Shown here piece by piece: positions 1 through 11,392 of a DNA stretch of 64,000 nucleotides. The stretch comes from Nocardia cyriacigeorgica (GTDB lineage: Bacteria > Actinomycetota > Actinomycetes > Mycobacteriales > Mycobacteriaceae). The translations under genes were made by a program, and so were the position numbers. Location: the NCBI RefSeq assembly GCF_010858045.1, contig NZ_JAAGVC010000005.1, positions 79,088 through 143,087 of the forward strand, written 5' to 3'. Under the pieces are notes generated by a model. That model had not been told where the DNA came from, made no database searches, and saw nothing but the letters and a program-made list of their open reading frames with translations. Within the stretch, counting starts at the first letter, position 1, and each line of letters begins with the position of its first letter.

Positions 1-1314
1 GGCCTCGGTGCCGCGAGCACCGAGGCCCCCGGCCGGGCCCGCGAGGAGGCCGCCGCGGCGCTCGCCGAGGCCCGTTCGATGGAGGTGGAGGCCCGCCTGG
101 CCGTGCGCACCGCCGAGGAGCGCGCCGAATCGGTGCGCGGTAAAGCCGACGGCCTGCGCCGGGCGGCCCGCGCCGAACGGGAGACCCGCGCCCGCGCCGA
201 ACGAGCCCAAGCCGCCCGCAAACAGGCCGCCGCGGTGGCCGCCGCGGTCGCCGAATCGGGCGCGAAGGTGGCCGCGGAGCTGGAGGGTGTGGTCGCCCAA
301 GCCGCGGCCCGCCGTGACGAGCTGGTGCGTCGGCGCACCGAATGCGCCGCCCAGGTGGATCAGATCAAAGAGCGGGTGCGTGCCCTGACCGCACAGCTGG
401 CCCAGCTCACCGACGCCGTGCACCGCGACGAAGTGGCCAAGGCACAGGCCGCGCTGCGGATCGAACAGCTCGAGGCCACCATCGCCGAACAGTTCGGCAT
501 CGCCCTCGGCGATCTCATCGCCGAGTACGGCCCCGACGTCCCGCTGCCGCCGTCGGCGCTGGAATGGCAGGAGTACGAACAGGCCAAGGAACGCGGCGAG
601 GACGTGACACCGCCCGCACCGATGCCGTTCGATCGCGCGAGCCAGGAGCGCAGGGCCAAACGCGCGGAAAAGGATCTGGCTACCCTCGGCAAGGTGAATC
701 CGCTTGCGCTGGAAGAGTTCGCGGCGCTCGAGGAGCGCTACAACTTCCTGGCCACCCAGCTCGAGGACGTCAAGAGCGCGCGCAAGGACCTGCTGGATGT
801 GGTCGCGGAGGTCGATGCCCGCATCCTGCAGGTCTTCACCGACGCCTACGCCGATGTGGAGCGTGAGTTCGTGCAGGTGTTCGCCAAGCTCTTCCCCGGC
901 GGCGAGGGCAGGCTGCTGCTCACCGACCCCTCGGACATGCTGACCACCGGCATCGAGGTGGAGGCCCGTCCGCCGGGCAAGAAGGTCAAACGGCTGTCGC
1001 TGCTCTCCGGTGGAGAGAAGTCACTGACGGCGGTCGCGTTGCTGGTGTCGATTTTCCGGGCGCGTCCCTCGCCGTTCTATGTGATGGACGAGGTGGAGGC
1101 CGCCCTCGACGACACCAACCTGCGCCGGCTGATCGGGCTGTTCGAACAACTACGGGAGAAGAGCCAGCTGATCGTCATCACCCACCAGAAGCCCACCATG
1201 GAGATCGCCGATGCGCTCTACGGCGTCAGCATGCGCGGTGACGGCATCACCCAGGTGATCTCGCAGCGGATGCGCGGGCAGAACCTGGCCCCGGTGGGTG
1301 CGTCGGCGAGCTGA
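1..1314 (+). CDS. smc: Chromosome segregation protein SMC, C-terminal part (partial)
   Basis: The gene enters from the left edge, so the Walker A half of the head and the hinge are missing. The visible 437 residues start in a Glu/Ala/Arg-rich coiled coil (about residues 1-300) and end in the C-terminal ABC head: signature [10 protein letters not shown] near residue 338, Walker B in [13 protein letters not shown] shortly after, and the switch histidine in VITHQKP. SMC works with ScpA/ScpB in organising and segregating the nucleoid. In mycobacteria smc lies just before ftsY; here two small genes sit between them. Frame 1 is open from the first base, so the methionine at position 79 is internal. 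Confidence 0.97.
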   Translation, partial: GLGAASTEAPGRAREEAAAALAEARSMEVEARLAVRTAEERAESVRGKADGLRRAARAERETRARAERAQAARKQAAAVAAAVAESGAKVAAELEGVVAQAAARRDELVRRRTECAAQVDQIKERVRALTAQLAQLTDAVHRDEVAKAQAALRIEQLEATIAEQFGIALGDLIAEYGPDVPLPPSALEWQEYEQAKERGEDVTPPAPMPFDRASQERRAKRAEKDLATLGKVNPLALEEFAALEERYNFLATQLEDVKSARKDLLDVVAEVDARILQVFTDAYADVEREFVQVFAKLFPGGEGRLLLTDPSDMLTTGIEVEARPPGKKVKRLSLLSGGEKSLTAVALLVSIFRARPSPFYVMDEVEAALDDTNLRRLIGLFEQLREKSQLIVITHQKPTMEIADALYGVSMRGDGITQVISQRMRGQNLAPVGASAS

Positions 1315-1392
1315 GACGCGGTGCTTCGAGTGCCGGTCGGGAGGCGTGAACACGATCGGCGCGAGTGAGTCCGCGCCACTATCGTCGTCGGC

Positions 1393-1635
1393 ATGGTCAC
1401 CATCGAAGTGCGCGACATTCCCGACGACGATGCCGAGGTACTCCGACAGCGGGCGGCGGCCGCCGGGCTGTCACTGGAAGAACACATCCGCGAGCAGCTG
1501 ATCGCCTCGGCACGCAGGCAGTACCGCGTCGAAGCGCTGGAAGACATCCGCAAGGCGCTGGCCGCCAACCCGCTGCCCGGTGAGGACCCGGACCGGGTCG
1601 TGGAGGATCTGCGGCGCGAATTCGAGGACTGCTAG
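1393..1635 (+). CDS. FitA/VapB-like ribbon-helix-helix antitoxin (orphan)
   Basis: An 80-residue protein whose N-terminus (VTIEVRDIPDDDAEVLRQRA, then GLSLEEHIREQL) has the beta-strand plus two-helix pattern of FitA/VapB ribbon-helix-helix antitoxins. The acidic C-terminal half (DPDRVVEDLRREFED) resembles the toxin-binding tail of that family. Such antitoxins normally precede a PIN-domain toxin gene. Here only about 70 bases follow before the convergent DUF2237 gene, and no PIN reading frame is visible. It is therefore an orphan antitoxin or a stand-alone small DNA-binding protein. The GTG/ATG context is weak; the ATG at 1393 is the first start in frame that preserves the ribbon strand. Confidence 0.7.
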   Translation: MVTIEVRDIPDDDAEVLRQRAAAAGLSLEEHIREQLIASARRQYRVEALEDIRKALAANPLPGEDPDRVVEDLRREFEDC

Positions 1636-1706
1636 CACTTCGGTACGAACCATCGACCACACCGGCGGCCCGCGTGCGGCGGGTCGCCGGATCAGTGTTC
1701 ACTCGC

Positions 1707-2096
1707 TCACAGCAGGTCGCTGACGTCGTCGGGGACATCGACGGCGTATTTGCGCAAGATGTCCATCGAGATCACTTCCAGGGCGTTCTCATGGGTGGCC
1801 GCGAGCACCACCGGTGCGGCGACACCGTCCTCGTGCGCGTGCAGCCACCGCACCGCCACCACACACCACCGGTCCCCTGGCTGCAGGCCGGGAAAATTGT
1901 TCTCCGGGCGCGGGGTGCTCAGGTCGTTGCCGATCGAAGCCTGGTGTTCCAGAAACTCGGTCGTGACGACCGTGCACACAGTATGACTGCCCAGATCCTC
2001 CGGGCCGGTGCTGCAGCAGCCGTCACGGTAGAAGCCGGTCAGAGGATCGGTGCCGCACTCTTCGAGCGGACCCCCAAGCACGTTTCGATCGGTCAC
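1707..2096 (-). CDS. DUF2237 family protein
   Basis: A 129-residue protein of the DUF2237 family. Characteristic blocks are NVLGGPLEECGTDPLTGFYR, DGCCSTGPEDLGSHTVC, GNDLSTPRPENNFPGL, PGDRWCVVAVRW and VVLAATHENALEVI. The family is small and soluble, with conserved cysteines; its function is unknown. The reading frame is open further upstream, but homology begins at NVLGG. The GTG at 2096 has AGGATC about 8-12 nt before it, so I place the start there (VTDRNVLGG). It converges on the antitoxin-like gene and is transcribed away from ftsY. Confidence 0.88.
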   Translation of the reverse strand: MTDRNVLGGPLEECGTDPLTGFYRDGCCSTGPEDLGSHTVCTVVTTEFLEHQASIGNDLSTPRPENNFPGLQPGDRWCVVAVRWLHAHEDGVAAPVVLAATHENALEVISMDILRKYAVDVPDDVSDLL

Positions 2097-2226
2097 GTCG
2101 CCGATCCTATTGGCACGCCGCGAGAAGTTCCGCAGGACAAGAAATCTCACGGGCTGTGTCTGGACGACTGACCTGCTCCGGGCGGGTCGATGACCGGCGA
2201 GAACTCGTTCTGCAAGGATGGTCGGC

Positions 2227-3777
2227 GTGAGTTCCGAAGCCTGGATTCTGATCGCGGCTATCGCCGCCGTCGTACTCGTCGCGCTCGTTGTCGGATTCGT
2301 CCGGTATCGCAGCGGGCGGGTATCGCTGACGGCGCCGACCGAAGACAAGGAGCTGACCGACAAGTCCGGCGGCTATAAGGCCTCAGGGGGCTTCAGTTTC
2401 AGCCAGGGCGGCACCGCCACCGCCACCGCCACCCGGCCCGAGCCGCTGCCCGCCGAACGCACCGACACCGAGGGCCAGCCACACATCGGCGACGACGCGG
2501 CGATTCCGCGCGACGCGCCGCGGCGCGGGATCACCAATGTGCCGCTGCCCGAACCGACCGACCTGGCCGAAGCGCCCGCGGGCGACGCGACCACCGCCGA
2601 GGCGCCCGAGACGGTGGCGCCGGAAGCGGAATCGGCCGAGACGGCCGACACCACCGACGTGACGGCTGCGCCCGCCGAACAGGCCGCGCCGGAGATCGTC
2701 GTCCCGGAGACGGCCCCCGACGCCGCGCCGACCGACGCCGCGCCGACCGACACCGCCGCCGCCGACACCGCCCCTCCCGCCGACGCGGCACCGGAGGCCC
2801 CGGCCGTCCCCGACACCGTCGCCGAGGCCGAACCAGCGCCCGCCCTCGAGGAGATCGAACCCACCGCGGGCCGCCTGGTCCGGCTGCGTGGCCGCCTGTC
2901 GCGGTCGCAGAACGCGGTGGGCAAGAGCCTGCTCGGCCTGCTCGGCGGCGGCGACCTGGACGAGGATTCCTGGGAGGAGGTCGAAGACACCCTGGTGCTG
3001 GCCGACCTCGGCACCGCCAGCACGGCCGCCGTGGTGCAGCGGCTGCGCGAGGAGATGGCCGCGCGCAGCGTGCGCACCACCGATCAGGCGCGCGCGGTGT
3101 TGCGTGACGTGCTGGTGGAGGCGCTGCGTCCGGAGCTCGACCGTTCGGTGCGGGCGCTGCCGCATCCGGATCATCCGTCGATCCTGCTGGTCGTCGGTGT
3201 GAACGGCACCGGAAAGACCACCACCACCGGCAAACTGGCCCGCGTGCTGGTGGCCGACGGGCGCCGGGTGCTGCTCGGCGCCGCCGACACCTTCCGCGCG
3301 GCCGCCGCCGACCAGCTGCAGACCTGGGGCGAACGGGTCGGCGCCGACACCGTGCGCGGTAAAGAAGGAGCCGACCCGGCCGCGGTCGCCTTCGACGCCG
3401 TCGCCGCAGGCATCGAACGCGGCGTGGACGCGGTGCTCATCGACACCGCCGGGCGCCTGCACACCAAGACCGGCCTGATGGACGAGCTCGGCAAGGTCAA
3501 GCGAGTCGTGGAGAAGAAGGCCGCGGTCGACGAGGTGCTGCTGGTCCTCGACGCCACCGTCGGCCAGAACGGACTCATGCAGGCCAGGGTGTTCGCCGAG
3601 GTCGTCGACATCACCGGCGTGGTGCTCACCAAGCTCGACGGCACCGCCAAGGGCGGCATCGTCTTCCAGGTGCAGCACGAGCTCGGCGTGCCGGTCAAGC
3701 TCGTCGGTCTCGGTGAAGGGGCCGATGATCTGGCGCCGTTCGAGCCCGGAGCATTCGTCGACGCGCTGCTCGGCTGA
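2227..3777 (+). CDS. ftsY: Signal recognition particle receptor FtsY
   Basis: SRP-receptor GTPase that pairs with Ffh (encoded later in this window) to dock ribosomes making membrane proteins. From the N-terminus it has one membrane helix ([20 protein letters not shown]), a long Ala/Pro/Asp/Glu-rich acidic A domain (to about residue 210), then the N and G domains. The G domain shows [15 protein letters not shown] (P-loop), DTFRAAA, DTAGR and [10 protein letters not shown]. The GTG at 2227 is preferred over the ATG at 2218 because AAGGAT at 2213-2218 is then 8 nt upstream, and mycobacterial FtsY starts with a similar short lead into the helix. A hairpin follows the stop. The TM anchor is typical of actinobacterial FtsY. 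Confidence 0.96.
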   Translation: MSSEAWILIAAIAAVVLVALVVGFVRYRSGRVSLTAPTEDKELTDKSGGYKASGGFSFSQGGTATATATRPEPLPAERTDTEGQPHIGDDAAIPRDAPRRGITNVPLPEPTDLAEAPAGDATTAEAPETVAPEAESAETADTTDVTAAPAEQAAPEIVVPETAPDAAPTDAAPTDTAAADTAPPADAAPEAPAVPDTVAEAEPAPALEEIEPTAGRLVRLRGRLSRSQNAVGKSLLGLLGGGDLDEDSWEEVEDTLVLADLGTASTAAVVQRLREEMAARSVRTTDQARAVLRDVLVEALRPELDRSVRALPHPDHPSILLVVGVNGTGKTTTTGKLARVLVADGRRVLLGAADTFRAAAADQLQTWGERVGADTVRGKEGADPAAVAFDAVAAGIERGVDAVLIDTAGRLHTKTGLMDELGKVKRVVEKKAAVDEVLLVLDATVGQNGLMQARVFAEVVDITGVVLTKLDGTAKGGIVFQVQHELGVPVKLVGLGEGADDLAPFEPGAFVDALLG

Positions 3778-3791
3778 CTCCGCTACCCCGC

Positions 3792-3822
3792 GGTCCGGAT
3801 CGAGCGCCGCCCGATCCGGACC
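3792..3822 (+). terminator. Hairpin after ftsY
   Basis: Perfect 10-bp inverted repeat GGTCCGGATC / GATCCGGACC with an 11-nt loop, starting 14 nt after the ftsY stop. There is no T-tract, as is usual for terminators in this GC range. Confidence 0.6.
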
Positions 3823-3932
3823 GGGGCGGCGCGCCGACAGCCGCGCCGATCCTGCCTTCTCGCTCCGATACCCCCTGTTAGCTGCGGATTCGCTGCTTCG
3901 ACACGCCGCTCACAGCCTCGGGGAAACCTCCT

Positions 3933-4013
3933 GTGCACAGTTGGAAACGTGGTAGCAACACGGGGGCGCCATCCGTTCACGTAGGTGAAACACGGGGGCG
4001 GCACGGATGAAAC
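3933..4013 (+). promoter_or_regulatory. Two candidate GlnR boxes upstream of amtB
   Basis: Two arrays match the actinobacterial GlnR layout (5-mers of gTnAC / GAAAC type spaced by 6 nt). The upstream one is GTGCA-n6-GAAAC-n6-GCAAC at 3933-3959. The downstream one is TTCAC-n6-GAAAC-n6-GCGGC-n6-GAAAC at 3976-4013. GlnR is the nitrogen-starvation activator of amtB-glnB-glnD in actinomycetes, so the position fits the gene that follows. The matches were found by eye; the GTnAC half-sites are imperfect, and no promoter hexamers were assigned. The rest of the roughly 300-nt gap between ftsY and amtB holds only the ftsY hairpin and the amtB ribosome binding site. Confidence 0.5.
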
Positions 4014-4086
4014 ACCGAATGAGCAACCTTCTGTGCAGGTCCATTTCGCCGGAATCGGCGGGGCCCGAGATGAGGAGGACATTAAG

Positions 4087-5776
<1,690 letters not shown>

Positions 5777-5795
5777 CGGGAAGTCGAATCGAGCG

Positions 5796-5837
5796 GCGGC
5801 CCCGCTCCCGCCGGGTCTCCGGCCGGGGCGGGGCCGC
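5796..5837 (+). terminator. GC-rich hairpin between glnB and glnD
   Basis: GCGGCCCCGC and GCGGGGCCGC form a 10-bp stem, extended by several pairs including one wobble, around a loop near 5811-5822. It lies about 20 nt after the glnB stop and just before glnD, so it could attenuate read-through and lower glnD expression. Confidence 0.5.
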
Positions 5838-5849
5838 CCGCGTGAATGG

Positions 5850-8336
5850 GTGGTGTGGGCAGTGGGTAGCAGTCGGCGAGAACACAGCGATGGCGCCGAG
5901 TCGGCGGCGGTCGAGAACACGGTGGTGTCCAACGGCGCGGCCGATCTGGTCAAGGCCAGGCGCCGGTTGCTCGAGGGCGGGCAGCCGCGCAATCCGCGCC
6001 TGGATGCCGAATCGCTGCGCTCGGCGCTGGTCGACCTGTACGAACTGTGGCTGACCAGCAAGGGTGCCGAACTCGGGATCACCGCCGACAGCGGGCTCGC
6101 GGTCGTCGCGGTGGGTGGGCTCGGACGCAAGGAGATGCTGCCCTACTCCGATCTGGACCTGGTGCTGCTGCACGACGACGTCGACCCCGCGCGGGTGGCC
6201 GAGGTCGCCGACCAGCTCTGGTATCCGCTCTGGGACGCCCACATCAAGCTCGACCACAGCGTGCGCACGGTGCCACAAGCCCTGCGAGTGGCCAACGACG
6301 ACATGATCGCCGCGCTCGGGATGCTCGAGGCCAGGCATATCGTCGGCGACGCCGAACTGAGCAACCTGCTCATCGGCGGGGTGCGCCGGGAATGGCGGAC
6401 CGGGATCCGAGCCCGCTTCGACGATCTGATCGCCCAGGCCAAGGCCCGGTGGGAGCGCAGCGGCGAGATCGCCCACCGCGCCGAACCGGATCTGAAGAAC
6501 GGGCGCGGCGGACTGCGCGACATCCAGCTGCTGGACGCACTCGCCATCGCCCAGCTGACCGATGCCATGCCGGGGCTCGGTCCGGATGTGCCCGGCGGCG
6601 GTGTCCGCCACGCACATCGTCGGCTGCTGGATGTGCGCACCGAACTGCACCGGGTGGCCGGACGCTCGCGCGATCAGCTGATGGCACAGGACGCCGACGA
6701 GATCGGTGCGGCGCTGCGCATCGGCGACCGTTTCGACCTGGCCCGTACGCTCAGCGACGCCGCGCGCACGGTCAGTTACTCGGTGGACGTCGGGTTGCGC
6801 ACCGCCGCCAACGCGCTGCCGCGGCGCGGCCTGGCCCGGCTGCGCCGGATGCCGGTGCGCCGACCACTCGATGAGGGGGTGGTCGAGCACGCCGGCGAGG
6901 TGGTGCTGGCACGGGACGCGCGGCCGCAACGCGATCCCGGCCTGATCCTGCGGGTGGCCGCGGCCTCGGCGCAGACCGGGCTGCCGATGTCGGCGAATAC
7001 GCTCAACCGGCTCTCGGAGGACGCGCCGGAACTGCGCGAACCCTGGCCCAAGGACGCGCTGAACGATCTGCTGGTGCTGCTCGGCGCGGGCCGGGGCACC
7101 ATCGACGCGATCGAGGCGCTGGACCGCACCGGACTGTGGGGCCGGTTGCTGCCAGAGTGGGGCGCGGTGCGCGATCTGCCGCCGCGCGACGTCCTGCACA
7201 CCTGGACCGTCGACCGGCACCTGATGGAAACGGTGGCCTACGCGAGCGCGCTGAGCACCCGGGTGGCCCGGCCGGACCTGCTCGCGCTGGGTGCCCTGCT
7301 GCACGACATCGGCAAGGGCCGCGCCGGCGATCACAGCGTGGTCGGCGCGGAACTGGCCACCCATATCGGGCGCAGGCTCGGGCTGTGGCCCTCGGATGTG
7401 CGCACGCTCAGCGCGATCGTGCGCCACCATCTGCTGCTGCCCGACACCGCCACCCGGCGCGATCTCGACGATCCGGCCACCGTGCAACTGGTGGTCGACG
7501 CGCTCGACGGCGACGCCCAGCTGCTGGAACTACTGCACACCCTCGCCGAAGCCGATTCGCTGGCCACCGGGCCCGGAGTCTGGGGCGAGTGGAAGGCGTC
7601 GCTGATCGGTGAGCTGGTGCGGCGCTGCCGGATGGTCATGGCCGGTGACGAACTGCCCCGGCCCGAACCCATCGCGCCGGAACTGCTGGAGAAGGCGGCC
7701 GCCGGGGGAGTGCATGTGACGCTCGCGCCCGGCGAAGGCAAACACACTCACATCGTCACCGTCATCGCGCCCGACACGCCCGGGCTGCTGTCCGAGGCCG
7801 CGGGAGTGCTGGCGCTGCATTCGCTGCGCGTGCTGTCGGCGGCGCTGGGCAGCGCGGGCGAGTCGGCGATCAACACCTTCGTCGTATCGCCGAAATTCGG
7901 TGATCCGCCCGACCCGGGCCTGCTGCGGCAAGAGTTGATCCGCGCCATCGCCGGCGAGCTGGACCTGCGCGGTCAACTCGCCACACGCGAACGCGAGGCC
8001 GTCGGCGCACAGCTGAGCCCCTACGCCAAGGCACAGCCGCGGCTGCTGTGGACCGACACCGATACCCCCGGTCAGGTGATCGTGCAGTTGCGCGCCGAAG
8101 ACCGGATCGGGTTGCTGAGCAGGCTCGCCGGTGCGCTGGCCGGTTGTGGGGTGGACGTGCGCTGGGCCAAGGTCGTGACGATGGGCACCGCCGTGGTCGA
8201 CGCCTTCTGCCTGGATCTGGGCGCCGATTCGGGACCGGCCCGCCGCGCCAGGATCGACGAGGCGATCCTGGCGGTCGTGCCGCGGCCCGCACCGAAGAAG
8301 CCCGCCGACGACAACGGTACGCACGAAGGTTCCTGA
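5850..8336 (+). CDS. glnD: PII uridylyl/adenylyltransferase GlnD
   Basis: Bifunctional enzyme that modifies and demodifies PII. The order of domains is standard: nucleotidyltransferase ([20 protein letters not shown], residues 88-107), a GlnE/GlnD linker region, an HD domain ([14 protein letters not shown] around residue 483), and two ACT domains ([20 protein letters not shown] near 635; [20 protein letters not shown] near 745). At 828 residues it is in the normal range. The GTG at 5850 gives the longest product; several downstream GTGs up to about codon 27 ([13 protein letters not shown]) would also fit and are closer to the mycobacterial length. In actinobacteria the product adenylylates rather than uridylylates PII (family knowledge). 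Confidence 0.94.
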   Translation: MVWAVGSSRREHSDGAESAAVENTVVSNGAADLVKARRRLLEGGQPRNPRLDAESLRSALVDLYELWLTSKGAELGITADSGLAVVAVGGLGRKEMLPYSDLDLVLLHDDVDPARVAEVADQLWYPLWDAHIKLDHSVRTVPQALRVANDDMIAALGMLEARHIVGDAELSNLLIGGVRREWRTGIRARFDDLIAQAKARWERSGEIAHRAEPDLKNGRGGLRDIQLLDALAIAQLTDAMPGLGPDVPGGGVRHAHRRLLDVRTELHRVAGRSRDQLMAQDADEIGAALRIGDRFDLARTLSDAARTVSYSVDVGLRTAANALPRRGLARLRRMPVRRPLDEGVVEHAGEVVLARDARPQRDPGLILRVAAASAQTGLPMSANTLNRLSEDAPELREPWPKDALNDLLVLLGAGRGTIDAIEALDRTGLWGRLLPEWGAVRDLPPRDVLHTWTVDRHLMETVAYASALSTRVARPDLLALGALLHDIGKGRAGDHSVVGAELATHIGRRLGLWPSDVRTLSAIVRHHLLLPDTATRRDLDDPATVQLVVDALDGDAQLLELLHTLAEADSLATGPGVWGEWKASLIGELVRRCRMVMAGDELPRPEPIAPELLEKAAAGGVHVTLAPGEGKHTHIVTVIAPDTPGLLSEAAGVLALHSLRVLSAALGSAGESAINTFVVSPKFGDPPDPGLLRQELIRAIAGELDLRGQLATREREAVGAQLSPYAKAQPRLLWTDTDTPGQVIVQLRAEDRIGLLSRLAGALAGCGVDVRWAKVVTMGTAVVDAFCLDLGADSGPARRARIDEAILAVVPRPAPKKPADDNGTHEGS

Positions 8337-8494
8337 GCCGCCGAGGTTTTCGTGCCCAGCGCGGCGAACTACCCTGTGACCTCGCCGTTATCCGAAAACC
8401 AGTCCTTTGCACATGATTTGCTGGAAATCCCTACGGCATGGTCGGTGGCCCTTAGGATCGGTGAGTCGGGCTCGCATACGAGGGGAGCAGGTCG

Positions 8495-8809
8495 GTGGCA
8501 ATCGAAGTCGTCGCCTCGTCGATCATGACCAGTGATGTGACCCCGCACGTGGCCCGCTGCGTCGGCGGGGATCTGTGGGTGGTGTCCTGGTTGCCTGGCC
8601 GCACCCTGACCGGTCGCCAAGCCGTCACCGCGATGACCATCGCGGCCACCGTCGCCACCTCCGGTCTGCCGGTGGAGGGCGATTGGACCGCGTTGGACGG
8701 TCTCGCGCTCGAACTCGGGTTGACCGGCCGTGAGGCCGCGTTCATGGTGGCCAGGGAAAACCACGACTATCGGCGCATCCGCACCCCGCGCCGCCGCACT
8801 CCGGAGTAA
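8495..8809 (+). CDS. Hypothetical protein between glnD and ffh
   Basis: A 104-residue protein I cannot assign to a family. It begins VAIEVVASSIMTSDVTPHVA, contains DLWVVSWLPGRTLTGRQAVTAMTIAATV, and ends in a basic tail (DYRRIRTPRRRTPE). No signal peptide or convincing transmembrane helix is visible; the middle Ala/Thr-rich segment looks like an amphipathic helix. AGGGGAGCAGG lies just upstream of the GTG at 8495. It occupies its own small unit after glnD and is followed by a separate ffh promoter region. Codon use is like that of its neighbours. Confidence 0.72.
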   Translation: MAIEVVASSIMTSDVTPHVARCVGGDLWVVSWLPGRTLTGRQAVTAMTIAATVATSGLPVEGDWTALDGLALELGLTGREAAFMVARENHDYRRIRTPRRRTPE

Positions 8810-8872
8810 CCTCGCCCACCCGGCACCCACCGGCTGCGTGCGCAGTCCGGTGATCCCATTACGCTGGGATGC

Positions 8873-8884
8873 AGTGACGTCACT
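8873..8884. promoter_or_regulatory. 12-bp palindrome upstream of ffh
   Basis: AGTGACGTCACT is a perfect palindrome ending 20 nt before the ffh start codon, between a possible -10 (TACGCT near 8860) and the ribosome binding site. It may be an operator or chance. Confidence 0.3.
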
Positions 8885-8904
8885 CGAGATCAGGAGCGCG
8901 ATCG

Positions 8905-10461
8905 GTGTTCGAATCCCTGTCCGACCGGCTTACCGGTGCCCTCAAGGACCTACGCGGTAAGGGACGTCTGTCGCCGGCTGACATCGACGCCACCTGCCGT
9001 GAGATCCGCCTCGCGCTGCTGGAAGCCGATGTCGCGCTGCCGGTGGTGCGCGCATTCATCGCCAAGATCAAGGAGCGGGCCAAGGGCGCCGAGGTCTCCG
9101 CTGCGCTGAATCCGGCCCAGCAGGTCGTCAAGATCGTCAACGAGGAACTCGTCGGCATCCTCGGCGGCGAGACCCGCAGGATCACCCTGGCCAAGACCCC
9201 GCCCACGGTGATCATGCTCGCCGGTCTGCAGGGTGCGGGTAAGACCACCCTCGCGGGCAAGCTCGCCAAATGGCTCAAGGGGCAAGGACATCAGCCGTTG
9301 CTGGTGGCCTGTGACCTGCAACGCCCCGGCGCCGTCACCCAGCTCCAGGTGGTCGGCGAGCGCGCGGGCGTGCCGGTGTTCGCGCCGCATCCCGGCACGT
9401 CCATCGGCGGCGGTGACAACGCTCTCGGTGTCACGGCGGCCGATCCGGTCGCCGTGGCCGAGGCCGGTGTGGCCGAGGCGAAGCAGAAGCAGTACGACGT
9501 GGTGATCGTCGACACGGCCGGTCGCCTCGGTATCGACGCGGAGCTGATGGCTCAGGCCGCCGGTATCCGCGACGCGGTGCAGCCGGACGAGACGCTGTTC
9601 GTGCTCGACGCCATGATCGGTCAGGACGCCGTCACCACCGCCGAGGCGTTCCGCGACGGCGTCGGCTTCACCGGTGTGGTGCTCACCAAGCTCGACGGTG
9701 ACGCCCGCGGTGGTGCCGCGCTCAGCGTCCGCAACGTGACCGGCGCGCCGATCATGTTCGCCTCCACCGGTGAGAAGCTCGAGGATTTCGACGTCTTCCA
9801 CCCCGACCGCATGGCCAGCCGCATCCTCGGCATGGGCGATGTGCTCACTCTGATCGAGCAGGCCGAACAGGTCTACGACCAGCAGCAGGCCGAGGAAGCC
9901 GCGCGCAAGATCGGCAGCGGCGAACTCACCCTCGAGGATTTCCTCGACCAGATGCTCGCCATTCGCAAGATGGGCCCGATCGGCAACCTGCTCGGCATGC
10001 TGCCCGGCGCCGGTCAGATGAAGGACGTGCTGGCCCAGGTCGATGACAAGCAGCTCGACCGCGTGCAGGCCATCATTCGCGGTATGACCCCCGCCGAACG
10101 GGAGAACCCCAAGATCATCAATGCCTCTCGCAGACTGCGCATCGCCAACGGCTCGGGTGTGCAGGTCTCCGAGGTCAACCAGCTGGTCGACCGCTTCTTC
10201 GAGGCCAAGAAGATGATGGCCGCGATGGGCCGCCAGATGGGCATGCCAGGGGCGAACCGGCGCAGCAACAAGAAGGGCAAGAAGGGCAAGAAGGGTGGCC
10301 GCGGCCCCACCCCGCCGAAGGTGCGCGGCGGATTCCCCGGCGGCATGCCCGGTATGCCCGCCGGCATGCCCGACCTGTCCGGTATGCCCGCCGGCCTCGA
10401 CCAGCTCCCGCCGGGCCTGGAGGGCTTCGATCTGTCGAAGCTGAAGTTCCCGAACAAGTAG
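8905..10461 (+). CDS. ffh: Signal recognition particle GTPase Ffh
   Basis: SRP54-type GTPase that binds 4.5S RNA and signal sequences and pairs with FtsY. N domain (VFESLSDRLTGALKDLRGKG), G domain with GLQGAGKTTLAGKLA (about residue 107), DLQRPGAV, DTAGR and TKLDGDARGG, then the M domain. The M domain ends in a lysine-rich linker (NKKGKKGKKGG) and a Met/Gly/Pro-rich tail of repeated GMP motifs over the last 55 residues, typical of actinobacterial Ffh. At 518 residues it matches relatives. AGGAG about 11 nt before the GTG at 8905 supports that start. A long hairpin follows. Confidence 0.97.
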   Translation: MFESLSDRLTGALKDLRGKGRLSPADIDATCREIRLALLEADVALPVVRAFIAKIKERAKGAEVSAALNPAQQVVKIVNEELVGILGGETRRITLAKTPPTVIMLAGLQGAGKTTLAGKLAKWLKGQGHQPLLVACDLQRPGAVTQLQVVGERAGVPVFAPHPGTSIGGGDNALGVTAADPVAVAEAGVAEAKQKQYDVVIVDTAGRLGIDAELMAQAAGIRDAVQPDETLFVLDAMIGQDAVTTAEAFRDGVGFTGVVLTKLDGDARGGAALSVRNVTGAPIMFASTGEKLEDFDVFHPDRMASRILGMGDVLTLIEQAEQVYDQQQAEEAARKIGSGELTLEDFLDQMLAIRKMGPIGNLLGMLPGAGQMKDVLAQVDDKQLDRVQAIIRGMTPAERENPKIINASRRLRIANGSGVQVSEVNQLVDRFFEAKKMMAAMGRQMGMPGANRRSNKKGKKGKKGGRGPTPPKVRGGFPGGMPGMPAGMPDLSGMPAGLDQLPPGLEGFDLSKLKFPNK

Positions 10462-10472
10462 CCCCCGACGCC

Positions 10473-10514
10473 CGACCGGCTCGGCTCCACCGCTGCGTGG
10501 GGCCGAGCCGGTCG
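10473..10514. terminator. Bidirectional terminator between ffh and the SDR gene
   Basis: Arms CGACCGGCTCGGCTCCAC and GTGGGGCCGAGCCGGTCG pair over 18 bp with one G-T wobble around a 6-nt loop (CGCTGC). It lies between the convergent ends of ffh and the SDR gene. Confidence 0.8.
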
Positions 10515-10528
10515 TCGTTGCGCACCCG

Positions 10529-11392
10529 CTACGCGGAGGCCTGCATCTGCGTGACGATGGTCGCCACCCGATCACTGGCCTGCGTCGCCCAGTGTGGATG
10601 GGTGGTGACGTAGAGGCGATCGGCTTCGACGGCCGCCAGGATGATCTCGGCGGCCTCGGCAGCCGGCATCATCTCGTCGGCCAGTTGGGTCAGTGCGCCG
10701 AGGCCGGGCGCGAGTCGCTCCCACTGCTCGGCGGTCAGCGTGCTCAGCCAGCCCTCGGTGGGCTGGGTGGGGGCGCCGTCGCCCAGCAGCGCGCCGATGC
10801 CGTCGGTGACCCCACGCAGCATCTGGGTGTCCACCGGTCCCGGGCAGACCACGGTGGCGCCGACGCCGGGGGCGAGGATGGTCAGTTCGCCATGTAGCGA
10901 TTCGGTCAGCGAGACGACCGCATGCTTGCTCGCGGTGTAGGGCGCGTTGAACAGCCCGGTGGTCACACCCGCCAGGGACGCGGTGTTGATCACATGGCCG
11001 CGACCGGCGGCGATCAGATGCGGTACGAACGCATGCATCCCGTTGACGACACCCTGCACGTTGACGGCCCAGACCCGTTGCCAGTCAGTGGGTTCCACCT
11101 CCCAGATCGGCCCGCCGGCACCCATCGCCGCGTTGTTGAACACCAGGTCGACGCGGCCGTACAGCCGCAGGGTGGTCTCGGCCAACCGGTGCAGTTGGTC
11201 GGGATCGGCCACATCGGTGGGCACCGCGGGGGTGTCGCGGCCGATCGCCTCGGCGGTCGCCGCGAGCGCGTCGGCGTCGATATCGGCCAACACCACGCGC
11301 AACCCACGTTCGTGCAGGGCCTCGGCTACCGCTCGTCCGATGCCGTTGGCGGCGCCGGTCACCACGGCGACCTGTCCGGATTCCAATTTCAT
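10529..11392 (-). CDS. SDR-family NAD(P)-dependent oxidoreductase
   Basis: Classical short-chain dehydrogenase/reductase, 287 residues. The cofactor-binding motif is TGAANGIG (residues 12-19), NNAAMGAG marks the NAG region, and the catalytic set is Ser in INTASLAG followed by YTASKHA (Tyr-x3-Lys). The C-terminal third (EGWLSTLTAEQWERL and beyond) is longer than in minimal SDRs and may form a substrate lid. ADID after the second strand suggests NAD preference, since Asp at that position selects against NADPH. Its ATG overlaps the stop of the TetR gene (ATGA), so the two are translationally coupled and the SDR is probably under the repressor's control. Substrate unknown. Confidence 0.9.
   Translation of the reverse strand: MKLESGQVAVVTGAANGIGRAVAEALHERGLRVVLADIDADALAATAEAIGRDTPAVPTDVADPDQLHRLAETTLRLYGRVDLVFNNAAMGAGGPIWEVEPTDWQRVWAVNVQGVVNGMHAFVPHLIAAGRGHVINTASLAGVTTGLFNAPYTASKHAVVSLTESLHGELTILAPGVGATVVCPGPVDTQMLRGVTDGIGALLGDGAPTQPTEGWLSTLTAEQWERLAPGLGALTQLADEMMPAAEAAEIILAAVEADRLYVTTHPHWATQASDRVATIVTQMQASA

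Noticed and set aside
8..388. A 126-codon Pro/Arg-rich frame at the left edge.
   Set aside because: Out-of-frame shadow of the smc coiled coil.
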